Shown piece by piece: positions 38,047 through 51,676 of a stretch of 64,000 bases of DNA (within the stretch, counting starts at the first letter, position 1; every line of letters begins with the position of its first letter). A program made the position numbers and the translations under genes. Below the pieces are notes generated by a model, which saw only the letters and a program-made list of their open reading frames with translations, was not told where the DNA came from and ran no database searches. This stretch comes from Moringa oleifera (taxonomy: Eukaryota; Streptophyta; Magnoliopsida; Brassicales; Moringaceae). The stretch is from the NCBI GenBank assembly GCA_021397835.1, contig JAJFZO010000344.1, positions 620,001-684,000 of the forward strand, in the 5' to 3' direction.

Positions 38047-40296
38047 TCACACATACATGGTTTAGCAGTTTACTATGCTCTGTGACCTTATTCGTCTTCA
38101 GGACCTGATGCTTCATTTGCTTCTCTAGCTTATTATGACTTCTTTGACACTATTATATGAAACATTTATTTGGTCTCCCATTACTATTTATGCTAGCTCG
38201 GAAGGTATTAGTACTATCTTATTTCCAATTCAACCTCCTTGACTTCGTAGCCATCCTTATTTGGATTTCTTTTTTCAGTGTGGTCCGTCCAATCCACTTC
38301 AATAAAGTTATGGGATTGGATGAAATAACTGTGTGTTACTGTGCTTAGTGCTAAATTGAGTTTAACCACCCAAAATGGTTGATTCTTCCTTACTTTAGTT
38401 AGTCGACAAACTGAATTGCACTCGATCTGAACCCTTCCTATGAGAAGCTCATAGAGGAGAACATCTCTCTTCTGTATTATAATCTATAGTTGCCTGATCC
38501 TTCTATTGATTTGGCATTTTCCTTTACTTCTTCTAATAAAATATATTCTAGCTACTTTTCTCTGAGCTCTTATGAGGGATTGATCATCTTGCTTTCTTTC
38601 TCCATTCCTGTTCAAGTGGTAGTTACGATCGTGGGTGTTTCATGTCCTCCATCAGTCTTTCAGATCTCCCTGTCGCTAGTTAGTCAAGTAGCTATTGAGT
38701 GAACTTGAGGTGTAACAAGCCCTATTGAAAGTTTTAACTGTTGACCACTTCCATCAGTTTTCTTCAATAATTGTGTTAACTTTGGCATAGACTGGAATAA
38801 CTACATCATAAAAAATTCTACTACTATACTTGTGAACAATGGGACCTAACAGATGCTAGTTATCAAACCAAATAAAAAAAGTAACCTTTTTTCCATTACC
38901 TACTTTGAACGGGATGAAAGGTCTCATAGTGTATTAAAAGTTCATAAATTGCCTCCAACTCTAAGAGAAAGAGTCATTAGGAATAAGGATGCCCCATGCA
39001 CTCTTACCTTTTGAGGGAAAACTTTTAATTTAGAAGCCTAGATGGTATGTGAGTTAAAGGCAATGTTCCACAAATGATTGCTAATAGCTGCCTTATTCCA
39101 GTCATGAACTCTCTTGAGGCTAGAACCCCTTCCTCTTTCATTTCTAGATGTAGACTACATCCTAAGCCACCTTAGAAGCCTTAAAGATTCCAACTACACC
39201 CAACTATCCTACATGCTTCAACAAGACAAGGGTAAATTGATACCATAGAAAGTTCGAGTCAAATACTCCCCCATAAACAAATTGAACGTAATTTTTAGGG
39301 ATTGGTGACTTCCCTATTCTATGACTTTGGTGCTTGATCTTCCAAAAAAAGGTATGTACTAGGTTAATAGAATGAATTAGATAGAGACACCTGTTAGTAT
39401 TCTAGCCTTCTTTCAAATAACAACACATCCTAAATGGAATATGTAATTTGACTAACAAAAATAGAGGGATAAATGAGGAAGATAAAATTACTAAGGATAA
39501 AAATCAAGCAGTGATGGATGTCATAGGTTCTACATGAATGGAAAAAGGATAAAAGCGTTAAATGATCTGAATCAAAAATCTGAGAAGAAGACTTATTGGT
39601 GAAGAAAAAGAGACCTATATCATATGAGAAGCCGACATGGCAGTGACACTTTCTTTGTGTTTTGTTTGTAAGCGAAGGCCATAACTTTTTCGTAATCATA
39701 GACAAAATTTGGTGAGACTTCTTTAAAAGTAATAGGCTTATCAATGTTTGATGTGATCAATATGATGGAACAATGTGACTCTCACTCGATTTGGTATGCA
39801 TATGTCTGCTGAAAAGCACCTCATAGTTGATAAGCCGAGGCTATGTTGAGAGGATCCATGACTCATACCATTGAACTTTTTTTTTCTCATTTGTAGGACA
39901 ATTCACCTTTGAATGTCTCCAGACACACTCATCTTTTGCAATCCAGATGGATTTAGTAGTCAAAAGCACAGAAAGAGACTAAAAGTGTAGACTAACAGCA
40001 AATATAAGATAACAATAAATATAAGATAACAGTAGGAAGTAAAGTAGTGAGCGATGGTGGTCCTCTTAATTAATAGCTCAAATTCATCTCTCCTCACACT
40101 TTTTATGCTAATTTTATGTAATAACGTAATCATAATCTCTCATCTCAAACATGTCCTTCAAGGCATGTCAGACTTCCCAAACTCAATTGTTACTTGCTTA
40201 CTCAATTTCTAGTCCTTTATGTCATGTTTTTCCACTTTAGTCGATTATAACTAGTTTGACTATAGTTTTTATAAACAGAATAAATTTTAGATTATA

Positions 40297-40319
40297 ATAT
40301 ATATATATATATATATATT
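40297..40319. repeat. (AT)n microsatellite, copy 1
   Basis: About eleven AT units followed by ttatttatttta. The corresponding array in copy 2 is at 58710-58733, with a different 3' edge. Confidence 0.85.
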
Positions 40320-41512
40320 TATTTATTTTAAGCCTCTGCCCATGATGCCTATGCTTATTGTATTATGCTGCTCTACTACTTAAGGTTTCGTGCTTGTATT
40401 TGCCTTTTCAAGTGTAGCTTGCTCAGGCCATGGGTCATCATAAAAAAAATTCCAAGTGAATCAAATTTTAATATTTCTATCTCATCTATACTAGGTGGTA
40501 ACAAACAAAGCAACTGAATCAATTGGATCAAGCCACCCATAACCAACCTGCCTAAGGGCTTGCTTTGTCCTACTTAACTACCTTAGTCCATAAAGTGATA
40601 GCAAGTATATGAAATGGTCAAAGCCATTTCAAATCAGTGCCTCGACTTGAACCAACAGAGATGCTATGGCATGCTTGCTTCTCTAGCTAGGAGCTAGGGA
40701 TGTGAATATAACCAATCAATGTCAACCAAAATGTGAATTTGTGAGCAAAAGGGATGTGACAAGCCTATCCCAATATGCACAGATGATGGATTTTCCCTCA
40801 CTTTTGATTTTGAGAGAAAAGCTAGGTTCATGGCTCATATTTTTTTTCAATAAAAGAGAGAACCACGAAGGAAAGCTACAGACTAGAGGTATGACATCTT
40901 TACTTTCCTAACTTCTATATCTTGAAGCCTTCAGCAAGCTAATACAAGATACTCGCTGCTAAGATAGAAACTAATTATGGAAAATCTTAAGATACAAAAA
41001 TTTATTTCATAGAAAAAGATGCTACATCGAAAGCTCTTATGGAAAAAGATCGAGGTGGGCACTCAAATACTCATACTAGTGCCTAATTCCAATCCTTACT
41101 AGATCGAGGTGGGCATAGATGAGAAAAGGAAAAAAAGGAACTATACTAACTTAGTCCCGTCATCTAGAGAGGTCCACTCCTAGCCCTCCCCTCTTTTTGA
41201 GTTCAGGGAAGTTCCTTCTATAGGTAGGAGCACGACATCTAATTCTTGTAGTTGCTTTCCCTTCTTTCTTTTCTTTCTTTTGTCATACTCTCTTTTCTTA
41301 GTTGAGTCTTGTCTTTTAATGAATCTAACTATTTATGAAAAAAAAACCCCTAGATAATATGTGTCACCTATGAGATAGATAAAAAGTCGAGTAGATATAT
41401 CAAAAATGAGAGGTCATACAAACTAGTTAGTCATTGATTGAATGGACACTCTTTTTTCTTCTAAAGAATTTGATTCAATTTATCCTCTAAGTTTCTAGTT
41501 AGTCATTCCCAT

Positions 41513-41543
41513 AAACTTGTAATTCAATTGGTCAAAGCACCGC
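41513..41543 (+). pseudogene. trnD: 5' half of a plastid-like trnD(GUC), copy 1
   Basis: aaacttgtaattcaattgg then tcaaagcaccgc corresponds to the first 31 nt of plastid-type tRNA-Asp (acceptor strand, D-arm, 5' anticodon stem). It breaks off inside the anticodon stem, where unrelated AT-rich DNA follows. Plastid-derived tRNAs are common passengers in plant mitochondrial genomes. Confidence 0.7.
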
Positions 41544-42338
41544 ATATAAGAATATATCAAAAATAAAATGAATCTACCTTCCTCTGGATGCACTAAGTCA
41601 GCAAGCAAGAACAAGTATAGAGAAGGATTTCGTTATTCTTGTTCTGTTTATAGCAAAAAGAAAGAAAAAATCCATTAAATAGAAAAGGATTCCACACTGT
41701 TCTGAGGGGCTAGACATGCCTCTTCTTTTGGATATTTTTAAAAGTGAAAGGTCCCTAAAGACTACCTTAATCTTACAAAGAAGCCCTCTTTAGCCGAAGA
41801 AAAAAGTCAAAGGCCTTCGAGAAAGAAAAGGCTAAGCTCCCAATGGTGATAAGTCTCTGAATAGGATCCTGATGATTTTATGTCAAAATCATTCATAGGG
41901 TGATTTGAGTTATTAAAGCTTTCATCCCATCATGTAAAGCTAATTTTATATTAGGGCGTTAAGGTCATGATAATGAAGGGAAGTGGAACTCAGTCATATT
42001 TAGATATTTTATCTTATATCTCATCATAGTTCCTCAATCATATTCTTAAGAGGCTAAAGCTTATAGCCTAAGTCATAATCAAGCTATAAAAGATATATAC
42101 TTAACACATGAAAGTCGAACTATCTTTTTGATCAATCTGGTTATCCGGCTATGGCCCAATCTAATCATATGGAAACTAATATTGGCTTTTTAGCTCAAAA
42201 CAGAACCTGAAAAAGCTCTCTAATTACATATATAAAGTGTCTTCTTCTTGCTCTTATAGCTAATTGAAGAAGGACAAACAGAACTCTTATTTACATACAG
42301 CACAATCGAAGCCCTTTCATTAGGCCATTTTCATGGTA

Positions 42339-42357
42339 TAAATAAATAAATAAATAA

Positions 42358-42390
<33 letters not shown>
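42339..42390. repeat. compound (AAAT)n(AT)n microsatellite, copy-1-specific
   Basis: Six to seven AAAT units run directly into about fourteen AT units. It lies within the 1.34-kb block that is absent from duplication copy 2. Confidence 0.92.
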
Positions 42391-42391
<1 letters not shown>

Positions 42392-44567
42392 CCCAAAGCA
42401 TCCATTGTCAACAATCATAAATAAGGCCAGTGCAAAAGGACATCCTTGCCGAACAAACCGAGAAATTGAGAAGGATGATAGTACAGCTCCTAAAAATGTC
42501 TTAGAATGGTGGTGTGAGCATTCGGGTTGACACTACTCTTTTTTGAGAGGTTAAAAGTAAGCTAATGAAGTTAGCAAGCCAGTAAGTCTAGGTTATAAAC
42601 CCTGTTAACTTCCCTTTCACTAGGATAAATACAGTAACCCTTGTTCCCTATAAGCTTACTTTGTATCCATCTTGTACCCTGCCTGCAAGTAAGCTAAGTG
42701 ATGATGAAATCTTGTACCTTCATTCTGGTGCTATAGTTTTTTTTCCATCTAGAGCTAGAGATTGTAAGTTAGAAGTGCAAGATGTTGAAAAGGCTATCAG
42801 TCTATCCTTGCTAACAACTTAAGAGGAGTCCATTAGTACCATCAACAATGCTCAATTCCAGTTCGTGTTGGCATGCCTATAGCACTTGTTAGAAAAGTCA
42901 TCTCATTTTCCTTTCCCTAATGTATGACTCAGCTCACAAAAAAGAAAAGAAAAATTGGTTTCCTTGTGAGATTGGAATTGATTTTTTATTCGTGCTTTAG
43001 AGGTCAGTCATGGTTCTATAATCTATAATGGGATGTTCCTTAAATCTAATTTCCTAATTGTCCTGCTATTCCTAACTTTCGGAAGGAATGGAGTAAAGGA
43101 CGACCTTACTATCCTTCAAAGAAAAAAAAATACCTAAATCTTGATTGAAAAACTGCTGTAAACAAGTACTCCTTTGCTGGAGATCCTTTATTAAACCCTT
43201 AGAATGCCATCTCTTTTATGTTTTGCTTTTCTGTCCAAGGCTCTTCGAAATGGAATCAATTCTGCTAATGTGCATGGAGTTTGGATGAAATCGGGGCAGA
43301 CCTTAAGGCTGCTATCGCTCATGCCACTGTAGAATTATGGGTTCATAATAACTTTGACAAATTTCTGTGAAAGCTAGCAGATCATCCATTCTTCCTTAAA
43401 GCAAAGGAGATTAACATTGAAAAGTTGCGTCAACTGCCTAGGTTTGTAGAAAAAATGAATTAAAAGATGAGTGCCATAGTAGTAGCTTTTAAGATAGTAG
43501 CCGAGGCAAGGATTTGGGAAGAATATGTATGAGAGTAAGTGTGAGGAAAAAGAGCCTTTCCATTTGCTGTTTAAGACCTAGGTTTAAAAACCTATTCAAC
43601 TATTACTTCTTAGATGGAGCTTTGAAAGGAGAACTATGAATGCCTTGGCTTTAAGCCATACATACCACCATGATGATCGATAACGAAGGGATTGCAAATG
43701 ATGAAATATATGAAAAAGGGCAAAACACCCTATTCTTCTTAACCCTTTGGAACTCATACATCTCTTTTAGGCGCAACAAGGCTTACTTCATTCTTCACGC
43801 TTGGCGCACAGTCTTCGACACGAGTCGATGCCAACAAAAAGAAAATCAAAAAAGTTGATGTTAACATAAAGCATTCCCCAAACAGAAAATAAGGCAAACA
43901 TAAAGACTAATAACTCAAGCAATCTACCACTCTCTGTGTTGAAGAAAAACGAGAAACAAAGGTGCAGTTTAAGTGCACTGGGTAACAAGAATTCCAAATG
44001 AAGGATTGGAGGCATAGCTTCATCTTTCGTTTGAGATTAGGTGATCTTCCTTATTCGTACTTCATACAAGCGGCATGATTGGACTAAAAAGGTATTGAAG
44101 GCCAAGTATGCTACTTAGTTTCGTAGCACTGTTTGCAAATTATTTATATCATTGAAAACTTATGATTCTAGTCAACTCAACTACTTTCTTTCAATAGCTG
44201 GTTGGGTGAGAAGTAGGACAAAGATTTCAGTCAGCATTAAATAATTTCTCACTTGGCGTTGACACTTTATCTTTTGGATCAGATTCAACCTCAAAACTTG
44301 GTACGCAGAGGTTAAGCTTTTCTCACGTTTCTTCTTACAAGCAGAGTTAGTTAAAGCTTTTATCCCATGTTGCTTTTGATTCCATCTCTTAATCGACAGG
44401 TAGAGTTAATGTTTATGCGCTTAACTCACTAGGAGAAGGAGTAAGGATCGCACTCCCTACTAGACTTGTCTAAAAGATGAAAAGATGGATGAGTTAGTCT
44501 TTCTATCCAACTAAGCTTCGCCTTTACGTGGGCACCTTCCTCGCTGTGCCTTTTGATTTAGTGCTAA

Positions 44568-47500
44568 CATATATGAAGTAGTAGGAGTATGAGCATTTGT
44601 TAACAGAGATGGATTGGCTTCGATTAACCTTCTTACTGTAGGAATGTTTGAAAAAGCTCTAATTCCAATAAGCTTGTGACCACTTTTAGAGGTAGCTGGG
44701 GATAAAACGAATAAGTGCTTAAAGCTAAGATTACCTGCTATTAGACTTCTTTCCTTGGCAAGAAGGGGTTAATAGGGAAGCCAGCCTTGTTGATTAAAAT
44801 AAAGGGCCAGGGTATATCGCTTTTATTTTGTTTTGTGGGAGTACTCACTTTTCAATATGGATATCAATGACTAAAGTCTCTTCCCATGCGCTAGGCTAAG
44901 CCCAAAAGAAGAAAAGAGAGTTAGATCCACGAGTGAAGAGACATTATCTCACACATGAAAGAAAAGAGGTCACTTGTTAAAGTTAAGCAATCATAAAGAC
45001 CGAGAAGAGTTTGCAGTGAAAATTCTCCGTCTATAGGCCTCTTATAGGTAGAGTCAAAGAGAGTAATGAGAGGAAAGGAGTTCAAACCTATCTTAAGGCC
45101 TAGTACGTCTATTCCTGCTACCTTACTTACTTCCCTATGGGAGGTTGAGTTGAACAAGCTATGACAGAAGAAGCTGTTACAAAATCAGCAGCTCTGGCTT
45201 TCAAGAGTGAACCAGGTCTTGGATTTGGTATTGGTTGGGCATGGCATTCGATTAGTAAGGCGCCTAAGTTAAGCCCTAAAATTTTCGTGCTTTACTCTTA
45301 CTATTTGGGTTTAGGAAGAGAAAAACATTGTTTAGCTTACGTTAGCTTAGATCTTCTTTGAGATGAAACACAAAAATGTCTTAATCAAAGGTAAAAGTCT
45401 CCATCCAAGCAAAGTGGGAATAGCTAGGAAGATCCGACCAACAATCGAGTCCATACCTAGCTCTAGGCTTTCACGAAGAAAGCCCAAGCTCAAGGGCCCA
45501 TCTCTATCATATCATCAAGTAGAAAGAGAGAGAAAGCCTAGCCCTTAAAGCAAGCTTGCTTCACCTTCACTTCCTTCCATGCTTGATTCTTACTCTGCTC
45601 TGAAGGCAACCAGTGACTCAAGTTCTTTTGCAGTGAAATCACTCTCAAGTAATTCAATGGTTTAGCTTAGGTTCAAATGATATCTGGAGTATAATTCTTA
45701 TCTGTTGTTCATGAATCCATTTTAGGTTTTCAAGCATACCCGATCTTTTCTCTTTTAGTTACTACTCCGAGGAAAAAAGTTTCATTGGGGAAGGTGGTAT
45801 CTTCTAGTTAATCACTTAAGCTTTTACCTTAAAGGACTAATCTTTGCTTGAAATTAGCCCAAGTAAGGCCAATTTAAATAAAGATAACCAGGGGTAAAGC
45901 CTTTATATGAAACCATTTCTTTCTATCTGGGAAGCATAGCCTACTTTGATACTAAAGGTTTGAGATTTTCCTTTTGATCCTAGTTTATGGCACTGAAAAG
46001 TGTCTCTACAACCTATATGGTAAGGAGCAATAAATGAAATTCACCCTAGAACTATTAGGCTCATTAAACATAGACATAATTAGTCTAGTATGACTGAAGA
46101 ATGGTTTTTGAAAAGTGCTAGAAGTAAAAAATTATTTAAGTGCTTCAACAGGCTTTTTCTTAATATACTGAAACTCATCTTTTACAGCCAAGTAGAAAAG
46201 CAACAAAGTAGAATTCCTGGTATGGTATATAAAGAGAAATTTAAGCTTATTCGAAGAAGGGTTCGACTCCCATAACCCTAATGTGGAAAAGCGAAGCCCC
46301 TTGAGGTAAAAAAGATGAAGAAAGGATCATGAGAATGTTGCGTGTTGTGAAGAGCCTTTCTCTTTCTAAACGAGCGTGGAAGGCACCTATCCTCCTTTTT
46401 CATTAAGAAATACACAAAGTTAAGGACCAAAGAAAGATAATTGTGTACCATACCTTGTCTGGAGGCGAGAGGTGAGCTTTGAAGAGAATCTATTGGAAGG
46501 CATAGAGAGAAAGCAGGAAAGCAAAGAAATGGACATGACTGAAAACAATAAGGACCAAACTCTAATGATAAGGAGTGAAAAATAAGAAATGGATCTACTA
46601 GAGGAACAGATGGTGGAAGCTACCTATGGAGATAAAGTGGAGGGGAGCTCCTCAAAGAAGCAAGATTTTTTACTAAAAAATAAACTAGATTTTGTTTGCT
46701 TTGTTCCCCAAGACATCTACTCAATGAAAAAGCCCATTCGATAGGTAAAATCGATACAGAAACAGATACTACGAGCCCTATTGTAAAGAGTGGATTCTTT
46801 GATCCTCCATCGAGTACTGAGGTTACCAAAAGGAAGGTAAAAGTCATAGGATGTGTAGTAGTCGCATGAAAAAGCTTGCCCAATCTAAACAGTTCTTGTG
46901 CCTCATGGAAAAAGGGAAAACAATCGGGTAAACAATGGTCTTTCCTTAGATGGAATAGTTGACATCTCTAGGTGGTCATATTCTCTATGAGAATGTTTGC
47001 TAGCCAGTTAAACAATCATCCTCAAGGGGCAAGTGTTTCCTTCTTTTAAGTTGGTTCTTTCAATAAAACAAAGTAGCATTGGTAACTACATCCTTGCCGA
47101 CCCGCTCTAAGAGTTAAATCTTAACTGGTTTTTTTCTCTTTGAACTCTTAAATGAATTAAAGAAATTAATAAGACTATGACTGAAAGCTACTCTTTATGG
47201 ACTTCTTTTCACTCTTAACCCTGACACCAATACTTTAATATCATAAAGAGCACCCTTAAGTTTCTTTGTAGGTTAAGATTAAACTATTTCTATTACACTT
47301 ACCCCTCCTTGGCCTGGTAATAAAGGTAACAAGACTATGCTTATAGGTTTTCTTTGCCTGACCTCTAAGTTGCACATTTGAATCCTTCTGTAGGTTTAAA
47401 TCCATCTTGAAGAAAGTGAACGCCATTTACGGAAGACAAACTTTGGCATTCAAATATTCTAGAATCTAGGTAAAGTTAGCCGCTATAATCGATTCCTTAG

Positions 47501-50500
47501 GCCAAGAATAGGAAGACTAAAATTTTACTAGCATCAAAGTAGAATGAAAATGGTTTGAATCTCTAGTACCAATATATGATAGAGAAGAAAAGCCATGCCT
47601 TATTTCAATATATGAAAACCTTCTTTCATAGTTAATTGATTGTGTCCCTAAGAGATAGCTAAGTGTTCAGGATTTCATTGACTTCGTTTGATAGCGTGAC
47701 AAAAGAGTCAATCAGTGGAATTTAAGCACTTTTTTTGTAGATTTGCCTTGATTAACCTTAAGATAACAATAAAGAAAAACAACTGGTTAATGTTAATCTA
47801 CCTACCTCCTTCTTTGTCATAACCTAACTCCTATTTATCGAGTCTGGGATCGATTTCAACTCGGAGTTTGCCTAGTCTTTCTCGCCTTTCTTTATTATGC
47901 CTTACAACATGAACTATTAAATCGATTCCTCTTATTAGCAAAGATAAATCTAGCATTTTGGCTTTCTCGAGTCCAAGCGACTTCTTGGTCAAGCAAGAAT
48001 TCTTCCTTTAGTTGATCAATTCCTTTCAGGAATCTGCTATGGAAGGCATTTGAACAAGACCGATACCAACTAAGCATGTTGATTATCATCAAGCATATCA
48101 CCCTACCCAAAAGCATTCTTTCTATTCGAAAGCTTGCCATCGACACTAACTAATGCAAGAAAATAAGAGTCATTATTCAAGCCATACTACCATTCATTCC
48201 TAATCGACAAGAGATAAGATAAAGTTTATCTTTTCTTTGATTCCCTATTACCCTTCTGCGCAGTTTACTTCGCCTTTTCTTCTTTTTTTGCCATAGTTAA
48301 GCAAGAGAAAAGCTATTCTTCTTAATAGTCTTTCAAGTGAATGGAATGATTCTTCATCACTACCTAGATCTTCATCTCTTGAACCTATTCTAGGAGCTAG
48401 TTTAATGGCACCAACATCTTATCTATTCTAGATTGATTCCTTTATAGCTTCTTCTCTAGCAGACGATTTGACCCATTTTATCCTTTCTCATTCTCCTTCC
48501 TAGTAATAAGGTAAGGCCCTTCCCTATCATGACCACCTTTCTTTATTCAAAAAGAATTCATCACAAAAGAAAGAGCTAGTGAACCTAACCAGTTTCATTC
48601 CAATTCTCTTAAACAGAGCAGGATAGTTACCATCAAGCTGCCCTTTTAGAGCTAGGGTGAGACCAATGCTATCAAAAAGAAGGAATAATAGCCTTTGTGC
48701 CTTAAGCCTTGAGCTTTGAGCCTTGAGCTAAATGATTGACCTTGCACCTAGTTTGATTAGGACATTCATCTCAAAGAGGATTTAACTCTTTCTTTCTAGC
48801 TTAGCCAAACTACTTGGCTCAGATCAATTCACTCTTTCTTTATCGCAAGCAAATAACCAAAAGAGCTAATGAAACAGCACCTTCTTCTTTTATTCCTGAA
48901 AACATTTGCAGAGCAGTTATTGTAGAAAGACTAACATCTCTAACACGAAAAAAGCAAGCAAAGACCTACCTTTTGGTTTGGTGGCCTCTTTCTTTCGAAG
49001 AGCGAAAGTAGGATCAGAATCTGACTCTCAGACGTGGGATCTTACTTAAAGAAATTTCCATTGAGGTGGGTAAGTCTTAAAAAGCATTCCACCGACACTC
49101 AGCCCTTCTCCCCTTACTCCAAGAGTTGTAAAAACCTTTATTCCTTCAATAGTAATTAAGTCTTTTTTTTTAATCCTACTGCCTTTTTCCTAATAGATGA
49201 AGAAAAAGCTACCAACTTGGCCTACTTTGACTATGCTATTCTTCCCATTTTGAAAGAAGAATTAGCCCCATCGACGATAGTAAAATCAATGGTTGGGTAT
49301 CTTACTAACATTGAAACTCCTAACCTTAAATCATATAACCGAGGATGAGCTCCTTTCCTCCTTTCTAGCCATTGAAAGCATGGAAATTGCTGCTTCTTCT
49401 TTGGATTCATTCAAAAGAGCATTTCCCTAATCTAATGCCATGCCTTAAGTCTTAATCTCTTAATGCCCATACTCCAATAGCTAAATCGATGGCATTGTTT
49501 TTTTTTTCCCTCAAGCCTTCAATATCATATTTTTCCTCTCACGTTCCTTCACTTGGAGCAGTCAATCTAGTGAAAGCTGAAGACTAAGAAGAAGGCACGA
49601 AAGCGGGGCCAATACCTAGTTGGATAAAGCTAGCCCTCGCTTAGTGTACCTTCCCTAGATTAGTCTTTCTTGCCTTCCCCCTTTACTGTAAGGCTTACTC
49701 CCTCAGATATGGTCGAATTCTCATTCAAAGATCTTATCCTTTAAGCATTCACCAAGCTACTAAGACTCACAACTACACCGATCGAAGTGGCTCACTCCAA
49801 TAAGGTTTTATTTCATGATCTATAGAGGCCTTGATAACTACTGCATGATCATATCAAAACGGGAACCTGGTCGTGATCTTTCTCTAAGTATGAAAGCAAT
49901 GGGTCCATGTGTAAAAGGTATCCCCTTTAGTACACCTTTGATACTGCTCCTTATGGAAAAGATTTCATCGGCTAATCATGGTAATGTCTTTCTTCATCAA
50001 ACTCATCTGCGACTCCGACATTTGACTCATCATGCACCAAAGGTTTACCGTTGGCCATCTTACATTCACTGTCCAATCTAGATTTGGAGCATTTGCTACC
50101 CCTCTAATTCATTAGTAGTAGAAATTGAAACTCGGAGCCAGTTTACACATTCTTGAAAGTCTTTTTTTAACTCAAATGAAGATCAAAGGCTTAACTGGCT
50201 TGGGTTGTTGTCTCAGCATATGTCAATCCTTATGTCCCTAGCGAGTAGGTTAAGGCACTTTATGTTGCTACTTGCCTTTATATTCTAGTCTTCCAATCAA
50301 ACTTGTTTACTCCATGTTATCGATAAATCGGTATTTCCCCCAAACCATTAGTTTTCGTATGTCTCACAACTTTTAACGTTGTTCTGTCTTTAAATAGAAA
50401 CCTCGTATGCCTTATTCTAAAGATAAAACTAATGATGAGCCAGCTACTATGACTACATGCGCATCTTCCAAAGTTCTAAGTAATTTAATGATTAAAGGCT

Positions 50501-50629
50501 GTAGGGGTGGATTGCTTTACATTTAGCCATGCCACAGTGACCCTCAAAGCGATCTTCTTTTATTTGCGGGACGAAATCTAGCAGCTAATTGTTGACTTTG
50601 AATAACCAGCCTAATAATAAGTTTAATCT
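44568..50629. other. NUMT-like DNA, no gene recognised
   Basis: About 6 kb of mitochondrial-type spacer. Open frames of 60-88 codons (45161-45361 plus, 45363-45548 plus, 46090-46275 plus, 46620-46883 minus, 47895-48146 minus, 48814-49011 plus, 49815-50081 plus) could not be matched to any mitochondrial protein I know. A small degenerate tandem of gccttgagc occurs at about 48697-48735. Confidence 0.45.
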
Positions 50630-51676
50630 TTTTATAACATAATGGGCTGGGGTTTTATGCGAGCCGAGTGATGTAGTCATACAAGAGTACTTTGTGTCAC
50701 AACCATCACCTTTTTATAGGTTCTATGGATTGATGCTTGCTGCTTCATCTAGGAGAAAAGAATTATAAATATGCTGGTCATTAAAAGGAAGAACTACCAT
50801 AAAAAGATTCCTTGTGTATCATCTATTGCAGAACTTTTGAACAAGAGCTAGCAATCTGGACCACGTCAAAAAGGTTCCTAAGACACATGGAAAAGTCACA
50901 ATATTAGGAAACTGAAGTCCAAGAATGAAGATGGGGTAGAATTACTGAATGAATACGAGCTGTGGCTACTATGTGAGGCATAAAAAAAAGCTTTTTTTAT
51001 GGGATCTAGAAACCACCAGTCACCCCGACCTAATTCATGATGAGCCTACCAAATTCCTGGCAAGATGCCTATGGTTAAAAACCACCAACATGTCAAGATC
51101 AAAATTTGAATTGGTTCCTGATCCTGGTCAGAGACCACTATATTCGCGCTTGCCGTCTAACAAAAAGGCAAAGTAGTAGTATTTTTCTTTCCATTACAAA
51201 TGACACGCTCGCCATCCAACAATGGTTTGTAGAATAAATAGAGTGTACAATTGGGTGCAACCCCACTTTTTTACTCACAACGAATGAGAGCAAGAGAATG
51301 GAATTCTTTACAAAGTTTGAGATAAAAAATTAAGAAAAGGAGTTTCTCTATGGCCTCCTTGTTTTAAACACCTTTGGGGTCGACCACAATAACAAAGAAA
51401 AAATTCATAAAAATTTGGGATCTGACACATAATGAAATACTACCCTTATGATTGGACCATGTCCTTGAGATTTAATAAAAGAAAGATGCATTAGCGATTA
51501 ATAAGTTGTAATTGGATAGGTTATTAGGAATATGATAAAATAAAAGGCCAAGGAAAAAAAAAGAATTCACTAAATGTACGTGCTATACCAAACACTGATG
51601 GTTCTTTCTTGTGACAAGTAAATGCAATGAAAAGACCTAAAAATAATGAGTAATAAGATAATTCATATATTGACAT
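50630..51676 (-). pseudogene. ccmFn: ccmFn (cytochrome c maturation protein FN), internally deleted
   Basis: From 51676 the minus strand reads MSIYELSYYSLFLGLFIAF, then (after a frame change) YHIPNNLSNYN, FY.ISRTWSNHKGSIS and KSGVAPNCTLYLFYKPLLDG. Near 51205-51213 it jumps to CNGKKNTTTLPFC, ANIVVSDQDQEPIQILILTC, HHELGRGDWWFLDP, MKQQASIHRTYKK, STLV.LHHSARIKPQPIM and ends about 50630. These follow plant mitochondrial CcmFN in order, but some 220 central codons are missing. CcmFN is a membrane component of the haem lyase that attaches haem to cytochrome c; its WWxWD-type haem-handling motif is partly kept as GDWWFLDP. Several stops and frameshifts are present. Confidence 0.93.

Larger units (their letters stand above)
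35505..44567 (+). repeat. large direct duplication, copy 1
   Basis: From aagaaaggaagtagcc at 35505 the sequence is collinear with 54111 onward in the same orientation. It ends near tttacgtgggcacc at about 44567, where copy 2 runs off the window. By eye, aligned blocks are roughly 88-93% identical with many transition differences. Copy 1 uniquely holds about 1.34 kb (41683-43025), and 147 bp at 36088-36234 that copy 2 has lost. The content is mitochondrial-type spacer plus a half trnD. No intact gene was recognised. Confidence 0.95.

Noticed and set aside
46250..46285. T-arm-like ggttcgactcccataaccc
   Set aside because: The T-stem has a mismatch and no 5' acceptor strand pairs with aaccct within 75 nt upstream.
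50949..51176. Plus-strand ORF of 75 codons
   Set aside because: Antisense shadow of the ccmFn C-terminal half.
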